DNA of 64,000 nucleotides from Mycobacterium sp. Root135 (GTDB lineage Bacteria > Actinomycetota > Actinomycetes > Mycobacteriales > Mycobacteriaceae): NCBI RefSeq assembly GCF_001426545.1, contig NZ_LMEZ01000010.1, forward strand, positions 1 through 64,000, in the 5' to 3' direction. Every line of letters starts with the position of its first letter. The first letter of the stretch is position 1. The position numbers and the translations under genes were made by a program. Below are positions 33,403 to 42,953 of the stretch, in pieces. The notes below the pieces were generated by a model, which saw nothing but the letters and a program-made list of their open reading frames with translations, was not told the DNA's origin and did not search any database.

Positions 33403-35550
33403 CTAGCTGGTCAGCGACGCCGGCGGCTCGAACCGCTCGCCGTAACGCTCCGCCAGCTCCTTGGCGCGGGCCACGAAGGCGGCCTTGCCGACGCCGTGCG
33501 GGCCCTCGTAGCCGACGATGAACTGCGCCGAACCACCGGTCCACGGGGGGAAGCCGATGCCCATGATGGACCCGATGTTGGCGTCCGCGGTGGTCATCAG
33601 GACGTTCTCGTCGATGCACTTCTGCGTCTCGAGCGCCTCGGCGAAGAGCATCCGGTCGATCATGTCCTGCAGCGGAAGCTCGGTGGTGCCGGAATTGAAG
33701 GCGTCCTTCAAGCCCGACCACAGGCCGACGCGCTTGCCGTCGGCGTACTCGTAGAAGCCGGCACCCTTGAGCCGCGACGGACGACCGATCTCGATCATCT
33801 TCTCCACGACGGCCTCGGCCGGGTGCGCCTCGTACGTGCCGCCGGCTTCCTCGACGCCCTTGCGCGACGCAACGGCGATCTTGTGCATCAGCTCGAGGTT
33901 GAGTTCGTCGGACAGCTGCAGCGGCGGTGCCGGGTAGCCGGCCTGCGAACCGGCCTGCTCGATGCTGGCCGGAACCACGCCCTCGCCGAGCATCGCAAGC
34001 GCCTCGTTGACGAAGGTGCCGATGACGCGGCTGGTGAAGAAGCCACGGCTGTCGTTGACCACGATCGGGGTCTTGCCGATGGCCAGCGTGTAGTCGAACA
34101 CCCGGGCCAGCGCCTCGTCAGAGGTCTTCTCGCCCTTGATGATCTCCACCAGCGGCATCTTGTCGACCGGGGAGAAGAAGTGGATACCGATGAAGTCCTC
34201 TTGGCGCTTCACCCCGGCCGCGAGACCGGTGATGGGCAGCGTCGAGGTGTTGGACCCCAGCAGCGCGTTGGGCTCGACGACGTCCTCGATCTCCTGGAAG
34301 ACCTTGTGCTTCAACTCAACCGACTCGAAGACGGCTTCGATGACGAAGTCGACGCCCGCGAAGTCGGCGGCGTCGGCCGTCGGGGTGATCCTGGCCAGCA
34401 GCGCGTCGCTGCGCTCCTGAGTGGTCTTGCCGCGCTCGAGCGCCTTGGCCTCGATCTTCTCCGAGTAGCCCTTACCGCGCTGTGCCGCTTCGAGTTCCAC
34501 GTCCTTGAGCACGACCTCGAAGCCGGCCTTGGCCGAGACGTAGGCGATGCCCGCACCCATCATGCCGGCGCCGAGAACGCCGATCTTGCGGATCTCCTGC
34601 TTGGCGATCCCGTCGGGGCGCGATCCGCCGCCGTTGATCGACTGCAGATCCAGGAAGAACGCCTGGATCATGTTCTTGGAGACCTGGCCGGTGACCAGGT
34701 GCGTGAAGTAACGGCTCTCGATGCGGGTGGCGCTGTCGAAGTCGACCTGCGCACCTTCCACGGCCGCGTCCAGGATGGCACGCGGGGCCGGCATCGGGGC
34801 ACCCTTGAGCTGCTTCTTGAGCAGCGCCGGGAACGACGGAAGAACGGCCGCCAGCGCGGGATGCGACGGCGTGCCGCCGGGCATCTTGTAGCCCTTGACG
34901 TCCCACGGCTGGGTGTGCGCCTCTGGATTGGCCTTGATCCACGCCTTGGCGGCAGGCACCAATTCCTCGGTGCTGGAGACCAATTCGTCGACCAGTCCGA
35001 TTTCCTTGGCCTTGCCGGGCTTGAATCGCGTGCCCTGGCTCAGGACCTCCATGAAGGCCTTCTGGATGCCGAACATGCGGACGGTGCGGGCAACGCCGCC
35101 GCCGCCGGGCAGCAAGCCGAGGGTGACCTCGGGCAGACCGATCACCACGCCCTTGACGTCGGCGGCGATGCGGTGGTGGGTGGCCAGCGCGATCTCGAGG
35201 CCACCGCCAAGCGCGGCACCGTTGATGGCCGCGACCACCGGCTTGCCGAGGGTTTCCAGCTTGCGCAGGTCGGCCTTGATGAACTCGACCTCTTCGAACG
35301 CCTGGGCGGCGTCGTCCGGACCGATGTTCATCATGCCCTTGAGGTCACCGCCGGCGAAGAAGGTCTTCTTCGCGCTGGCGATCACCACACCGGTGATCGA
35401 ATCCTTCTCTGCGACAAGCCGGTCCACGGCGTTGTGCATGGATTCCTTGTAGTGCTCGTTCATCACGTTGGCCGAACCGGTGGGGTCGTCCAACGTCAGC
35501 GTGACGATGCCGTCGGCATCCTTGTCCCACTGAATCGTGTTCTCAGCCAT
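33403..35550 (-). CDS. fadB: FadB: fatty-acid oxidation multifunctional protein (hydratase / 3-hydroxyacyl-CoA dehydrogenase)
   Basis: 715 aa from ATG at 35550; the reading frame extends 11 codons further but that part overlaps the fadA end. Residues about 1-190: enoyl-CoA hydratase (FAGGDLKGM oxyanion loop, ALGGGLEIALATHHRI with the catalytic Glu region, GLPEVTLGLLPGGGG). About 330-520: NAD-binding HCDH (VLGAGMMGAGIAYVSAKAGF; NTSTLPIT; GIHFFSPVDKMPLVEI), then C-terminal HCDH repeats. Performs two steps of beta-oxidation. 4 bp downstream of fadA: operon fadA-fadB, homologue of Rv0859-Rv0860. Confidence 0.94.
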   Translation of the reverse strand: MAENTIQWDKDADGIVTLTLDDPTGSANVMNEHYKESMHNAVDRLVAEKDSITGVVIASAKKTFFAGGDLKGMMNIGPDDAAQAFEEVEFIKADLRKLETLGKPVVAAINGAALGGGLEIALATHHRIAADVKGVVIGLPEVTLGLLPGGGGVARTVRMFGIQKAFMEVLSQGTRFKPGKAKEIGLVDELVSSTEELVPAAKAWIKANPEAHTQPWDVKGYKMPGGTPSHPALAAVLPSFPALLKKQLKGAPMPAPRAILDAAVEGAQVDFDSATRIESRYFTHLVTGQVSKNMIQAFFLDLQSINGGGSRPDGIAKQEIRKIGVLGAGMMGAGIAYVSAKAGFEVVLKDVELEAAQRGKGYSEKIEAKALERGKTTQERSDALLARITPTADAADFAGVDFVIEAVFESVELKHKVFQEIEDVVEPNALLGSNTSTLPITGLAAGVKRQEDFIGIHFFSPVDKMPLVEIIKGEKTSDEALARVFDYTLAIGKTPIVVNDSRGFFTSRVIGTFVNEALAMLGEGVVPASIEQAGSQAGYPAPPLQLSDELNLELMHKIAVASRKGVEEAGGTYEAHPAEAVVEKMIEIGRPSRLKGAGFYEYADGKRVGLWSGLKDAFNSGTTELPLQDMIDRMLFAEALETQKCIDENVLMTTADANIGSIMGIGFPPWTGGSAQFIVGYEGPHGVGKAAFVARAKELAERYGERFEPPASLTS

Positions 35551-35554
35551 TGCC

Positions 35555-36766
35555 TTACACCCTCTCGATGATGGTCGCGACACCCATGCCGCCGCCGATG
35601 CACAGCGTGATGAGCGCGCGCTTGAGGCCGCGGCGCTCGAGCTCGTCGACCATGGTTCCGGTGATCATGGCGCCGGTGGCGCCCAGCGGGTGGCCCATCG
35701 CGATGGCGCCACCGTTGACGTTGAGCTTCTCGTCGGGGATGTTGAGGTCCTTCTGGAACTTCAGCACCACCGAGGCGAACGCCTCGTTCAGCTCGAAGAG
35801 GTCGATGTCCTCGGTCGACAGGCCGGCGCGGTCGAGCACCTTGCGGGTGGCAGGCGTCGGACCGGTCAGCATGATGACGGGATCGGCGCCGCTGGTGGCG
35901 GTGGCCACGATGCGGGCGCGCGGGGTGAGGCCCTGCGACTGTCCGGCCTTCTCTGATCCGACCAGCACGAGGGCGGCGCCGTCGACGATGCCGGAGCTGT
36001 TGCCACCGGTGTGGACGTGGTTGATCTTCTCGACGTAGTGGTACTTCTGCAGCGCGACGTCGTCGAAGCCACCCATGGCGCCGAGGCCCTCGAAGGCGGA
36101 CTTCAGCTTGCCGAGGCTCTCCAGCGTGGTGCTCGGTCGCATGTGCTCGTCGTGGTCGAGGATGACCAGACCATTCTGGTCCTTGACCGGGACGACGGAC
36201 TTGGCGAAGTAGCCGCCCGACCATGCCGCGGCGGCCTTCTCCTGCGAACGCACCGCGTAGGCGTCGACGTCCTCGCGGGAGAAGCCCTCGATGGTGGCGA
36301 TCAGGTCGGCGCCGATGCCCTGCGGCACGAAGCCGATGCGGTAGTTGGTCTCCGGGTCACTGGCCCAGGCTCCGCCGTCGGAGCCCATGGGGACGCGGCT
36401 CATGGACTCGACGCCGCCGGCGAGCACCAGGTCGTCCCAGCCGGAGCGCACCTTCTGTGCGGCGGTGTTGACGGCCTCGAGGCCTGAGGCGCAGAAACGG
36501 TTGAGCTGGAATCCGCCGGTGGTCTCGGGCAGCTTGGCCACCAGCGCCGCGGTGCGGGCGATGTCGCCGCCCTGGTCGCCGACGGGCGAGACGACACCCA
36601 GGATCAGGTCGCTGATCAGGCTTTCGTCGAGATCGGGGTGGCGGGTGCGCAGCTCGTCGATCAGACCGACGACGAGGTTGACCGGCTTGACTTCGTTGAG
36701 AGCGCCGTTGCGTTGTTTGCCACGCGGCGTGCGGATCGCCTCGTAGATGAAGGCTTCTTCGGACAT
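35555..36766 (-). CDS. fadA: FadA: acetyl-CoA acyltransferase (thiolase)
   Basis: 403 aa from ATG at 36766 (AGAGGAA 6 nt upstream), the length of M. tuberculosis FadA. Catalytic residues visible: Cys in NRFCASGLEAVNTAA (about 92), His in MGHPLGATGA, and the second Cys in LCIGGGMGVA. Cleaves 3-ketoacyl-CoA to acetyl-CoA in the last step of beta-oxidation, forming the trifunctional complex with FadB. Upstream, 184 bp of spacer holds a 13-bp inverted repeat and no gene. Confidence 0.95.
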   Translation of the reverse strand: MSEEAFIYEAIRTPRGKQRNGALNEVKPVNLVVGLIDELRTRHPDLDESLISDLILGVVSPVGDQGGDIARTAALVAKLPETTGGFQLNRFCASGLEAVNTAAQKVRSGWDDLVLAGGVESMSRVPMGSDGGAWASDPETNYRIGFVPQGIGADLIATIEGFSREDVDAYAVRSQEKAAAAWSGGYFAKSVVPVKDQNGLVILDHDEHMRPSTTLESLGKLKSAFEGLGAMGGFDDVALQKYHYVEKINHVHTGGNSSGIVDGAALVLVGSEKAGQSQGLTPRARIVATATSGADPVIMLTGPTPATRKVLDRAGLSTEDIDLFELNEAFASVVLKFQKDLNIPDEKLNVNGGAIAMGHPLGATGAMITGTMVDELERRGLKRALITLCIGGGMGVATIIERV

Positions 36767-36886
36767 GGTCAATTCCTCTTCTTTGGCTCGGGGAGGCCCA
36801 AGTGGTCCAAGAATGCCGAGGATAACAGTCTCTCCCAACCGGCTGGTTGGGAGGTTCCCGGCGGAGCGACCCTCCGCCCGACGCCG

Positions 36887-36938
36887 AACGTGACGCCACG
36901 GCGAGATATCCGAGGATTCTTCGCAGTGGCGTCACGTT
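36887..36938. repeat. 13-bp perfect inverted repeat between the OYE gene and fadA
   Basis: AACGTGACGCCAC (36887-36899) and GTGGCGTCACGTT (36926-36938) are exact inverse complements around a 26-nt loop. It lies 12 bp after the stop of the minus-strand OYE gene and 120 bp before the fadA start. It could be the terminator of the regulator-OYE transcript, or an interspersed palindromic element. It has no T-run. Confidence 0.7.
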
Positions 36939-36950
36939 GGACGCAGGAGG

Positions 36951-38054
36951 TCAGGCGTTCTTCAGTTCCGCCTCGGCCAGGGTCGGATAGTCCACGTACC
37001 CAGCCGGTCCCGGCGCATAGAACGTCGCGACGTCGGGTTCGTTCAGCTCGGCGCCAAGCACCAGCCGGTCGATCAGATCGGGGTTGGCGAGGAAGGCCCG
37101 CCCGACTGCGGCGGCACTGATGACACCCCATTCGGCGAGCTCCTCGAGCTGGCAGAACCGGGTGTCGACCTCGCGGCCGGTGTTGAGCACCAACGGACCG
37201 GCCCACAGCCCGCGCAGCGCTCCGAAGGCGGGCACGTCCGGATCGATGAGGACGTGGAGGTACGCGATGTCCAGTGGCGCGAGCCGCGTGATCAGCGCCT
37301 CGTACGCGGCCACCTCGTCGACCTCGCGCATGTCACCGGCACCGTTCCCCGGCGAGATGCGCAGCCCGACCCGGTCGGCGCCGATCTCGGCGGCGACGGC
37401 CTCGACGATCTCGGCAGCCAGCCGGGCGCGGTTCTCGGCCGAGCCGCCGTAACGGTCGGTGCGCCGGTTGGTCACGTCGGAGAGGAACTCGTGCAGGAGG
37501 TAGCCGTTGGCCCCGTGGATCTCGACGCCGTCCATCCCGGCGTCGACGGCCCGGCGGGCAGCCACCCTGAAGTCGTCGACGATGGGTGCGATCTCCTCGG
37601 TCCGCAGGGCGCGCGGCACCGGAAGGGGCTGCTTGCCCGTCGGGGTGTGAGTGGTCAGGTCGGCGGCGATGGCCGACGGCGCGACGGGGTGCACGCCGCT
37701 GATGTCCGGGTGCCCCATCCGCCCGACGTGCCACAGCTGGACGAACATCTGGCCGCCGGCTTCGTGGACCTCGTCCGCGATCTCCGCCCACTTCGACTCG
37801 TGCCGCTCGGTGTAGATGCCAGGCGTGTTCAGGTAGGCACCGTTGGCGGCGGCCGACACCGCGGTGGCCTCGGAGATGATGAGCCCTGCCGCCGCGCGCT
37901 GGGAGTAGTACTTCGCGGCCAGCTCCGACGGGGTTCCGTCGGCCTGCGCCCGGGACCGGGTGAGCGGCGCCATGAACAGCCGGTTGCGCAGGTCGGTGTA
38001 GCCGATCCGGACGGGTTGCAGCAATGCGGCGTCGGCCGGGAGCGCGTAGGTCAT
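36951..38054 (-). CDS. Old-yellow-enzyme alkene reductase (NemA-like)
   Basis: 367 aa. FMN TIM barrel: LFMAPLTRSRAQADGTP, GLIISEATAVSAAANGAY, QLWHVGRMGHPD, VEIHGANGYLLHEFLS (His/Asn pair that hydrogen-bonds the substrate), TDRYGGSAENRARL and DRVGLRISPGN. Reduces the C=C bond of activated alkenes, nitro-esters or maleimides with NADPH. Its ATG overlaps the stop of the upstream HTH regulator (ATGA), so regulator and enzyme are one unit. Confidence 0.9.
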   Translation of the reverse strand: MTYALPADAALLQPVRIGYTDLRNRLFMAPLTRSRAQADGTPSELAAKYYSQRAAAGLIISEATAVSAAANGAYLNTPGIYTERHESKWAEIADEVHEAGGQMFVQLWHVGRMGHPDISGVHPVAPSAIAADLTTHTPTGKQPLPVPRALRTEEIAPIVDDFRVAARRAVDAGMDGVEIHGANGYLLHEFLSDVTNRRTDRYGGSAENRARLAAEIVEAVAAEIGADRVGLRISPGNGAGDMREVDEVAAYEALITRLAPLDIAYLHVLIDPDVPAFGALRGLWAGPLVLNTGREVDTRFCQLEELAEWGVISAAAVGRAFLANPDLIDRLVLGAELNEPDVATFYAPGPAGYVDYPTLAEAELKNA

Positions 38055-38881
38055 GTGGCGGTCAGCGTCGCGGCAGTGCCATTCATTCCCGACGAGTGAC
38101 GGTCAGCCGAGACGACCGAGAACATCACGATGTTCTGATCTCGGTGCGGGTCAAGGAGCACGTCGCAAGCCAAAGTCAGAAAGCCGAGTTCGGGATGATT
38201 GAGCCGCTTGATCATGTGCGTCCCCGTGACAACCGTCGCGTCATCCCAGAGTGCGGCGAACTCGGGGCTCCCGGCCAACAGGTCGACGATCAGCTCTCGC
38301 GTCTGCCGATCGCGGGGGTAGCGCACCGCGGTGGCACGAAGCTGGCCCGCCACCGTCCGTGAGAACTCCTCGGCATCGCTCATTCCGTAGTGCGGGGTCA
38401 CCTCGGAGCCACCGAGGAAGTGCCGTCGCGCCATGTTGCGCTCCCGCGGAGGCAATGCGCCGAAGTCCTCCATCAGGGTCACGGCCTCGGCGTTCCACGC
38501 CAGGATGTCGTAGCGGGCACTCAGCACGATGGCGGCCGTGCTGCCGAGCCCCTGCACCAGCTTCCCGACGCTGGGGGTGACCTCGACGCTGGGCTCGGTC
38601 CCCCAGGGAACCGAGCGGCCGACCAGCTGGAAGAGGTGTCGACGCTCGTCGGCGTCCAGTCGCAGCGCCTCGGCGATCGCGGTGACCACCTTCTCGGACG
38701 CGCCGCCCCCGCGGGCACGCTCCAGGTTGGTGTAGTGCTCGACCGAGATATGCGCCAGCTCGGCCACCTCGGAACGACGGAGCCCCGTGGTGCGGCGACC
38801 ATGCACGCTGAGCCCGAACTCGGCAGGATCACGACTCTCTCGGACCGCCCGTAGGAACCTGCCTGCCGCCTGCCCGTCCAT
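38051..38881 (-). CDS. XRE/MmyB-type HTH regulator
   Basis: 276 aa from ATG at 38881. N-terminal HTH (about 10-75: LRAVRESRDPAEFG, GLRRSEVAELAHISVEHYTNLE) followed by the MmyB-like ligand-binding domain (ILSARYDILAWNAEAVTLMEDF, NMARRHFLGG, AALWDDATVVTGTHMIKRLNHPELG, DQNIVMFSV), a fold shown to bind fatty-acid-like ligands in MLTR-type regulators. It probably senses a compound handled by the OYE enzyme encoded by the overlapping gene. The SDR gene upstream ends 38 bp before its start. Confidence 0.85.
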   Translation of the reverse strand: MDGQAAGRFLRAVRESRDPAEFGLSVHGRRTTGLRRSEVAELAHISVEHYTNLERARGGGASEKVVTAIAEALRLDADERRHLFQLVGRSVPWGTEPSVEVTPSVGKLVQGLGSTAAIVLSARYDILAWNAEAVTLMEDFGALPPRERNMARRHFLGGSEVTPHYGMSDAEEFSRTVAGQLRATAVRYPRDRQTRELIVDLLAGSPEFAALWDDATVVTGTHMIKRLNHPELGFLTLACDVLLDPHRDQNIVMFSVVSADRHSSGMNGTAATLTAT

Positions 38882-38919
38882 CCCTCGATGGTGACATGGC
38901 CCGCTCGAAGGCGCCGCCA

Positions 38920-39663
38920 TCACCAGGGAACCACCTCGCCCGCGTCGCTGAAGAACTGTCCGGTGGGCGCGTCGACGGCAAGTGCGAGCGCGACGATACC
39001 GGCCGCGCCGTCGGCGGGGTCGCCAGCGCCCGGTGACGGTCGGCCTTGATTCAGGCCAGTCGCCCGGTAGCCCGGGCTCACCGAGAGGACGGAGATTCGC
39101 TCTGGCGCAAGCTCTTTCGCGTACAGCACGGTCAACATGTCAAGCGCACTCTTGGATGCTTGATAGGCGGCCACGGCAACTGACGAATGGACCCAGTCCG
39201 GGTCGCTGACCAGGCGCGTCGACCCTAGTTCGCTCGACACGTTCAATATTCGCGGCTGCGCGGAGGCCCGCAACAACGGCAGCACCGCATTGGTGAGCGC
39301 TGTGACACCGGCGACGTTGGTGTCGAACGTCGCGACCATCACCTGCCGACTCACCTCGGAGGCTGGCAGCGCGTCACCGACGATGGCGGCGTTGTTGATC
39401 AGCACGTCCAACCGCCCGTAGGTGTCGGCAAGATGGTCGGCCACCGCGGCGATCGTGGTGTCGTCGGTGACGTCGAGGGTGACCGGTTCCACCTCGAGCC
39501 CCTGCGCGGCGAGTTCAGCGGCGGCGGCCGACCCACGTGCAGGGTTACGGGAGCCGAGCAATACGTGGGCACCGGCGAGGGCGAGTTGCCGTGTCACGTG
39601 GAAACCGATACCGGCGTTGCCGCCGGTAACGAGAACGATGGGGGTGTTGTCGTCTGTGGTCAT
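38920..39663 (-). CDS. Short-chain dehydrogenase/reductase
   Basis: 247 aa from ATG at 39663; the frame extends to 39834 inside dapC but without support. Classical SDR: VLVTGGNAGIGFHV (TGxxxGIG NAD(P) site), LDVLINNAAIV, ILNVSSELGS with the catalytic Ser, and AAYQASKSALDML with YxxxK. Similar to the carbonyl-reductase type. Substrate unknown. It precedes the MmyB-regulator/OYE pair in the same orientation and may belong to the same transcript. Divergent from dapC. Confidence 0.88.
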   Translation of the reverse strand: MTTDDNTPIVLVTGGNAGIGFHVTRQLALAGAHVLLGSRNPARGSAAAAELAAQGLEVEPVTLDVTDDTTIAAVADHLADTYGRLDVLINNAAIVGDALPASEVSRQVMVATFDTNVAGVTALTNAVLPLLRASAQPRILNVSSELGSTRLVSDPDWVHSSVAVAAYQASKSALDMLTVLYAKELAPERISVLSVSPGYRATGLNQGRPSPGAGDPADGAAGIVALALAVDAPTGQFFSDAGEVVPW

Positions 39664-39740
39664 GCCTACATTGCAGTGCGGCCGGGCCTGCACAGGGAGA
39701 CAGAAGCTGTACCACCCAGGAGGGAATAGGATCGACGCCC

Positions 39741-40940
39741 ATGACCGTGCCACATGCCGCCGGCCGCCCGGCTCCGGTCGCCAGACTCCAGCCCTACGCC
39801 GTGACCATCTTCGCCGAGATGTCCGCGCTCGCATCCCGCCTCGGCGCGGTGAACCTGGGGCAGGGGTTTCCCGACGAGGACGGCCCGGCCGCGATGCTCA
39901 AGACGGCCGAGAACGCGATCGCCGAGGGCGTCAACCAATATCCGCCCGGGCCAGGGATCCCGGCGCTGCGGCAGGCGATCGCGGCTCAGCGGCACCGTCA
40001 CTACGGCATCACCTACGACCCCGACACCGAGGTGCTCGTCACCACCGGCGCCACCGAGGCCATCGCGGCGTCGGTCATCGGCCTGGTGGAGCCCGGCTCC
40101 GAGGTGCTGCTGATCGAGCCCTTCTACGACTCGTACTCCCCCGTCATCGCCATGGCCGGCTGCCACCGGGTGGCCGTCCCGCTGGTCACCGACGGCCGGG
40201 GTTTCGCGATCGACGTGGACGCGCTGCGTGCCGCCGTCACGCCGCGCACGCGGGCGCTGATCGTGAACTCGCCGCACAACCCGACCGGCATGGTCGCGAC
40301 CGACGCGGAACTCTCGGCGATCGCCAAGCTCGCGGTGGAGCACGATCTGTTGGTCATCACCGACGAGGTCTACGAGCAGCTGGTCTTCGACGGTCACCGG
40401 CATCTGCCGCTGGCCGGCTATCCGGGCATGGCCGAACGCACGATCACCATCTCGAGTGCGGCGAAGATGTTCAACGTCACCGGCTGGAAGATCGGCTGGG
40501 CATGTGGGCCCGCGGACCTCATCGCCGGAGTCCGCGCCGCCAAGCAGTACCTCACCTACGTCGGCGGCGCGCCCTTCCAGCCCGCCGTGGCCCAGGCCCT
40601 GGACCTCGAGGACGACTGGAGCAATTCGTTGCGAGAGTCCTTCCAGGCCAAGCGGACTCGGCTCTCGGGTGCGCTGTCCGACATCGGCTTCGACGTCCTG
40701 GACAGCTTCGGCACCTATTTCCTCTGCGCCGACCCGCGCCCACTCGGCTACACCGACAGCACCACGTTCTGCGCCGAACTGCCCGAACGGGCCGGTGTCG
40801 CGGCCATCCCGATGTCGGCGTTCTGCGACCCCCACTCCGACCACATCGGCCAGTGGAACCACTTGGTGCGTTTCGCCTTCTGCAAGCGCGACGACACCAT
40901 GGAGGAAGCCATCCGGCGGCTTCAGGTCCTCAAGTCCTGA
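39741..40940 (+). CDS. dapC: N-succinyldiaminopimelate aminotransferase DapC (fold-type I PLP)
   Basis: 399 aa. Class I/II aminotransferase motifs: VNLGQGFPDEDGPAAML, NQYPPGPGIPALRQAI, NSPHNPTGMV, ITDEVYEQLVF and the PLP lysine in SSAAKMFNVTGWKIGW (about residue 240). Homologue of Rv0858c, assigned to the lysine/diaminopimelate pathway; a kynurenine-aminotransferase-like role is the alternative. TAGGAT (39727-39732) ends 8 nt before the ATG, so transcription may be leaderless despite an AGGAGGG further up. Convergent with the YhgE gene without a gap. Confidence 0.85.
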   Translation: MTVPHAAGRPAPVARLQPYAVTIFAEMSALASRLGAVNLGQGFPDEDGPAAMLKTAENAIAEGVNQYPPGPGIPALRQAIAAQRHRHYGITYDPDTEVLVTTGATEAIAASVIGLVEPGSEVLLIEPFYDSYSPVIAMAGCHRVAVPLVTDGRGFAIDVDALRAAVTPRTRALIVNSPHNPTGMVATDAELSAIAKLAVEHDLLVITDEVYEQLVFDGHRHLPLAGYPGMAERTITISSAAKMFNVTGWKIGWACGPADLIAGVRAAKQYLTYVGGAPFQPAVAQALDLEDDWSNSLRESFQAKRTRLSGALSDIGFDVLDSFGTYFLCADPRPLGYTDSTTFCAELPERAGVAAIPMSAFCDPHSDHIGQWNHLVRFAFCKRDDTMEEAIRRLQVLKS

Positions 40941-42953
40941 TCACACCTCGATGGGCGGATGCAGCCGCTCCATGGTGTATTGCCGGTTGCGCCTGGCCGC
41001 CAGCGCGCTCGCGGTCAACGACGCGGCGAGGACGCCGACGAGCACGACGATGGAGATCCACAGCCGGGATTCGACGCCGCCGACCGTCAGCTCCCGTAAC
41101 CCGTTGACCGCGTATGTCATCGGATCGAACGGGTGGATGATCTGGAACGGCTTGGCGGTGGTCTCCACCGGGTAGATGCCGCCCGATGACACCAGCTGGA
41201 ACATCAGGAACGCCAGCGTGACGACCCTGCCGACCGCCACCCCGAACACCGCGTTGAACGCCTGGATCATCGCCAGGAAGGTCGCGGCGACGAGGAACAG
41301 GAACGCGACGGTGGCGGGCGCGTACTTGGCGTGCAGGCCCACCCCGACGTGAACGACGGCATACATGATCGCGACCTGGCACGCCACGACCGCGAGCGCC
41401 GGCCAGTAGGACGCCAGCACCACGCGCAGGGAGCCGAGCCCGGCGACGATCGGTCGAGCCTGCAACGGCGTCAACAACATCCAGACGATGAGCGCACCGA
41501 TGAACAGCGCCAGGGGCAGGAAGAACGGCGCGAATCCGGTGCCGAAGGTGGGCGCCTCGTTGGCGACGTGCTGCTGCACTCCCACGGGGCTCGCCACCGT
41601 GCGGGCGACGGCATCGCGTTGCCGAGGACTCCACGTCGGCACCTGTGCGGCACCCTTGTCGAGCCCGTCGGCGAGCTGCCGGGAACCGTCGCTCAGCTTG
41701 CTGATACCCGCCGCCAATTGATTGGCACCGCTGGCCAATTGGCCTCCGCCGGCGGCCAATTTCACCAACCCGGCGTCGAGCTTCGCCGCGCCGCTGTCGA
41801 GTTGGGCCGCTCCGTCGCGCAGCCGGATCACGTCGGACTTCAGCTGGCCGTTCAGCGTCTGGGTGAGCAGCTGCCGGGCCTGGCTGTGCGGATCACCGAA
41901 CTCGTCCTGCAGTCGTTGGGCTCCGTCGCGCAGCTTGAGCAGGCCGTCGTCCGTCGTCGGGTCGAGCCCCTGGGAGTTCAGCAGTTTCTGCGCTCCGCCC
42001 AGCACCTCGCCGAGGCCGCGCGCCGACGGGTCCGGGTTGGATTGCAATCCGCCGATCACTTGGTCGACGATCCCGGCCGCCAACTGGTGGTCCACGTTCA
42101 TCGCGGCGATGCGATCACTGGCCGTGGCGACGCCCCCGCTGATCTGTGCGGCCAAGGCGGAGACGTCGTCGGGATTCAGCCCGAGCCGCTGCACCCTGTC
42201 CAGGGTGTCGATCAGAGGTGTGGTGGCCTGCCCGATGCCCGTCGAAAGCTGGTGTGCTCCCGCCGCGAGCGCGGCCGAACCGGTGCGCGCGGTCGTCAGC
42301 CCGTTGGCGAGTGTGTTTGCCCCCGTAGCCAATTGGTGCGCCCCGTCGTCGGCGCTGGTCAGCCCGGCGGACAGCTGGTCGGCGCCGTTGGCCGCCTTCT
42401 TGATGCCGTCCCCGGCGTCGGTCAGACCGATCAGCACCTTGCCGACCACCTGCTCACCGATCCGGGCGCTCACCTGGTTGAGGATCTCGCGCGACGCGTT
42501 CTGCCCGATCACCGAGGCGAGGTAGTTGTTCGCGTCGTTGAAGTCGAACTGCAACTCGGCCTGGCGCGGGTTGGGGGTCGCTGCCGACGCGATCGCCTCG
42601 CTGAAGTCCTCGGGCAGGGTGATCGAGAAGTAGGACGTGCCGTCCGCGACGGCCTTGGCTGCGCCCTCCGCCGACATCAGATGCAGATCGAGCTGACCGG
42701 ACTTCAGCAACGCGTCGGTTACCTGGTCGCCTGCGTGCAGTTCCTGGCCCTGAACAACGGACCCGCGGTCGGTGTTCACCAACGCGACGGGAACCTTGTC
42801 GACCGCGTTGAACGGATTCCAGAACGCCCACAGGTACATCGCGCCGTACAGCAGCGGCAGCAGGATGATCGTCACCAACGCCACCCGCGGCATCACACCG
42901 CGGGAGTAACGCTTGAGGTCGGTGCCCAGAGACAGTCCGGCAAGCATCGTCAC
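40941..42953 (-). CDS. YhgE/Pip-type membrane protein (ABC-2-like / phage infection protein family)
   Basis: 670 aa from GTG at 42953, overlapping the ATPase stop (GTGA); ATG at 42947 is the alternative. One N-terminal transmembrane helix (VALVTIILLPLLYGAMYLWAF) with the PFNAVDKVPVALVNTDRG motif is followed by about 430 extracellular residues rich in heptad-like units (DGAQRLQDEFG, SGANQLAAGISKLSDGSRQL). Five C-terminal helices (FFLPLALFIGALIVWMLL ... SLTASALAA) close the protein. This is the YhgE/Pip architecture, related to ABC-2 permeases and to ESX-type secretion-linked proteins in Firmicutes. Function in mycobacteria unclear. Confidence 0.85.
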   Translation of the reverse strand: MTMLAGLSLGTDLKRYSRGVMPRVALVTIILLPLLYGAMYLWAFWNPFNAVDKVPVALVNTDRGSVVQGQELHAGDQVTDALLKSGQLDLHLMSAEGAAKAVADGTSYFSITLPEDFSEAIASAATPNPRQAELQFDFNDANNYLASVIGQNASREILNQVSARIGEQVVGKVLIGLTDAGDGIKKAANGADQLSAGLTSADDGAHQLATGANTLANGLTTARTGSAALAAGAHQLSTGIGQATTPLIDTLDRVQRLGLNPDDVSALAAQISGGVATASDRIAAMNVDHQLAAGIVDQVIGGLQSNPDPSARGLGEVLGGAQKLLNSQGLDPTTDDGLLKLRDGAQRLQDEFGDPHSQARQLLTQTLNGQLKSDVIRLRDGAAQLDSGAAKLDAGLVKLAAGGGQLASGANQLAAGISKLSDGSRQLADGLDKGAAQVPTWSPRQRDAVARTVASPVGVQQHVANEAPTFGTGFAPFFLPLALFIGALIVWMLLTPLQARPIVAGLGSLRVVLASYWPALAVVACQVAIMYAVVHVGVGLHAKYAPATVAFLFLVAATFLAMIQAFNAVFGVAVGRVVTLAFLMFQLVSSGGIYPVETTAKPFQIIHPFDPMTYAVNGLRELTVGGVESRLWISIVVLVGVLAASLTASALAARRNRQYTMERLHPPIEV

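Noticed and set aside
33496..35571. A 691-aa open frame on the plus strand antisense to fadB
   Set aside because: High-GC coding sequence gives long open antisense frames; its composition (Asp/Arg/His-rich, no motifs) and full overlap with the certain fadB gene make it a shadow.
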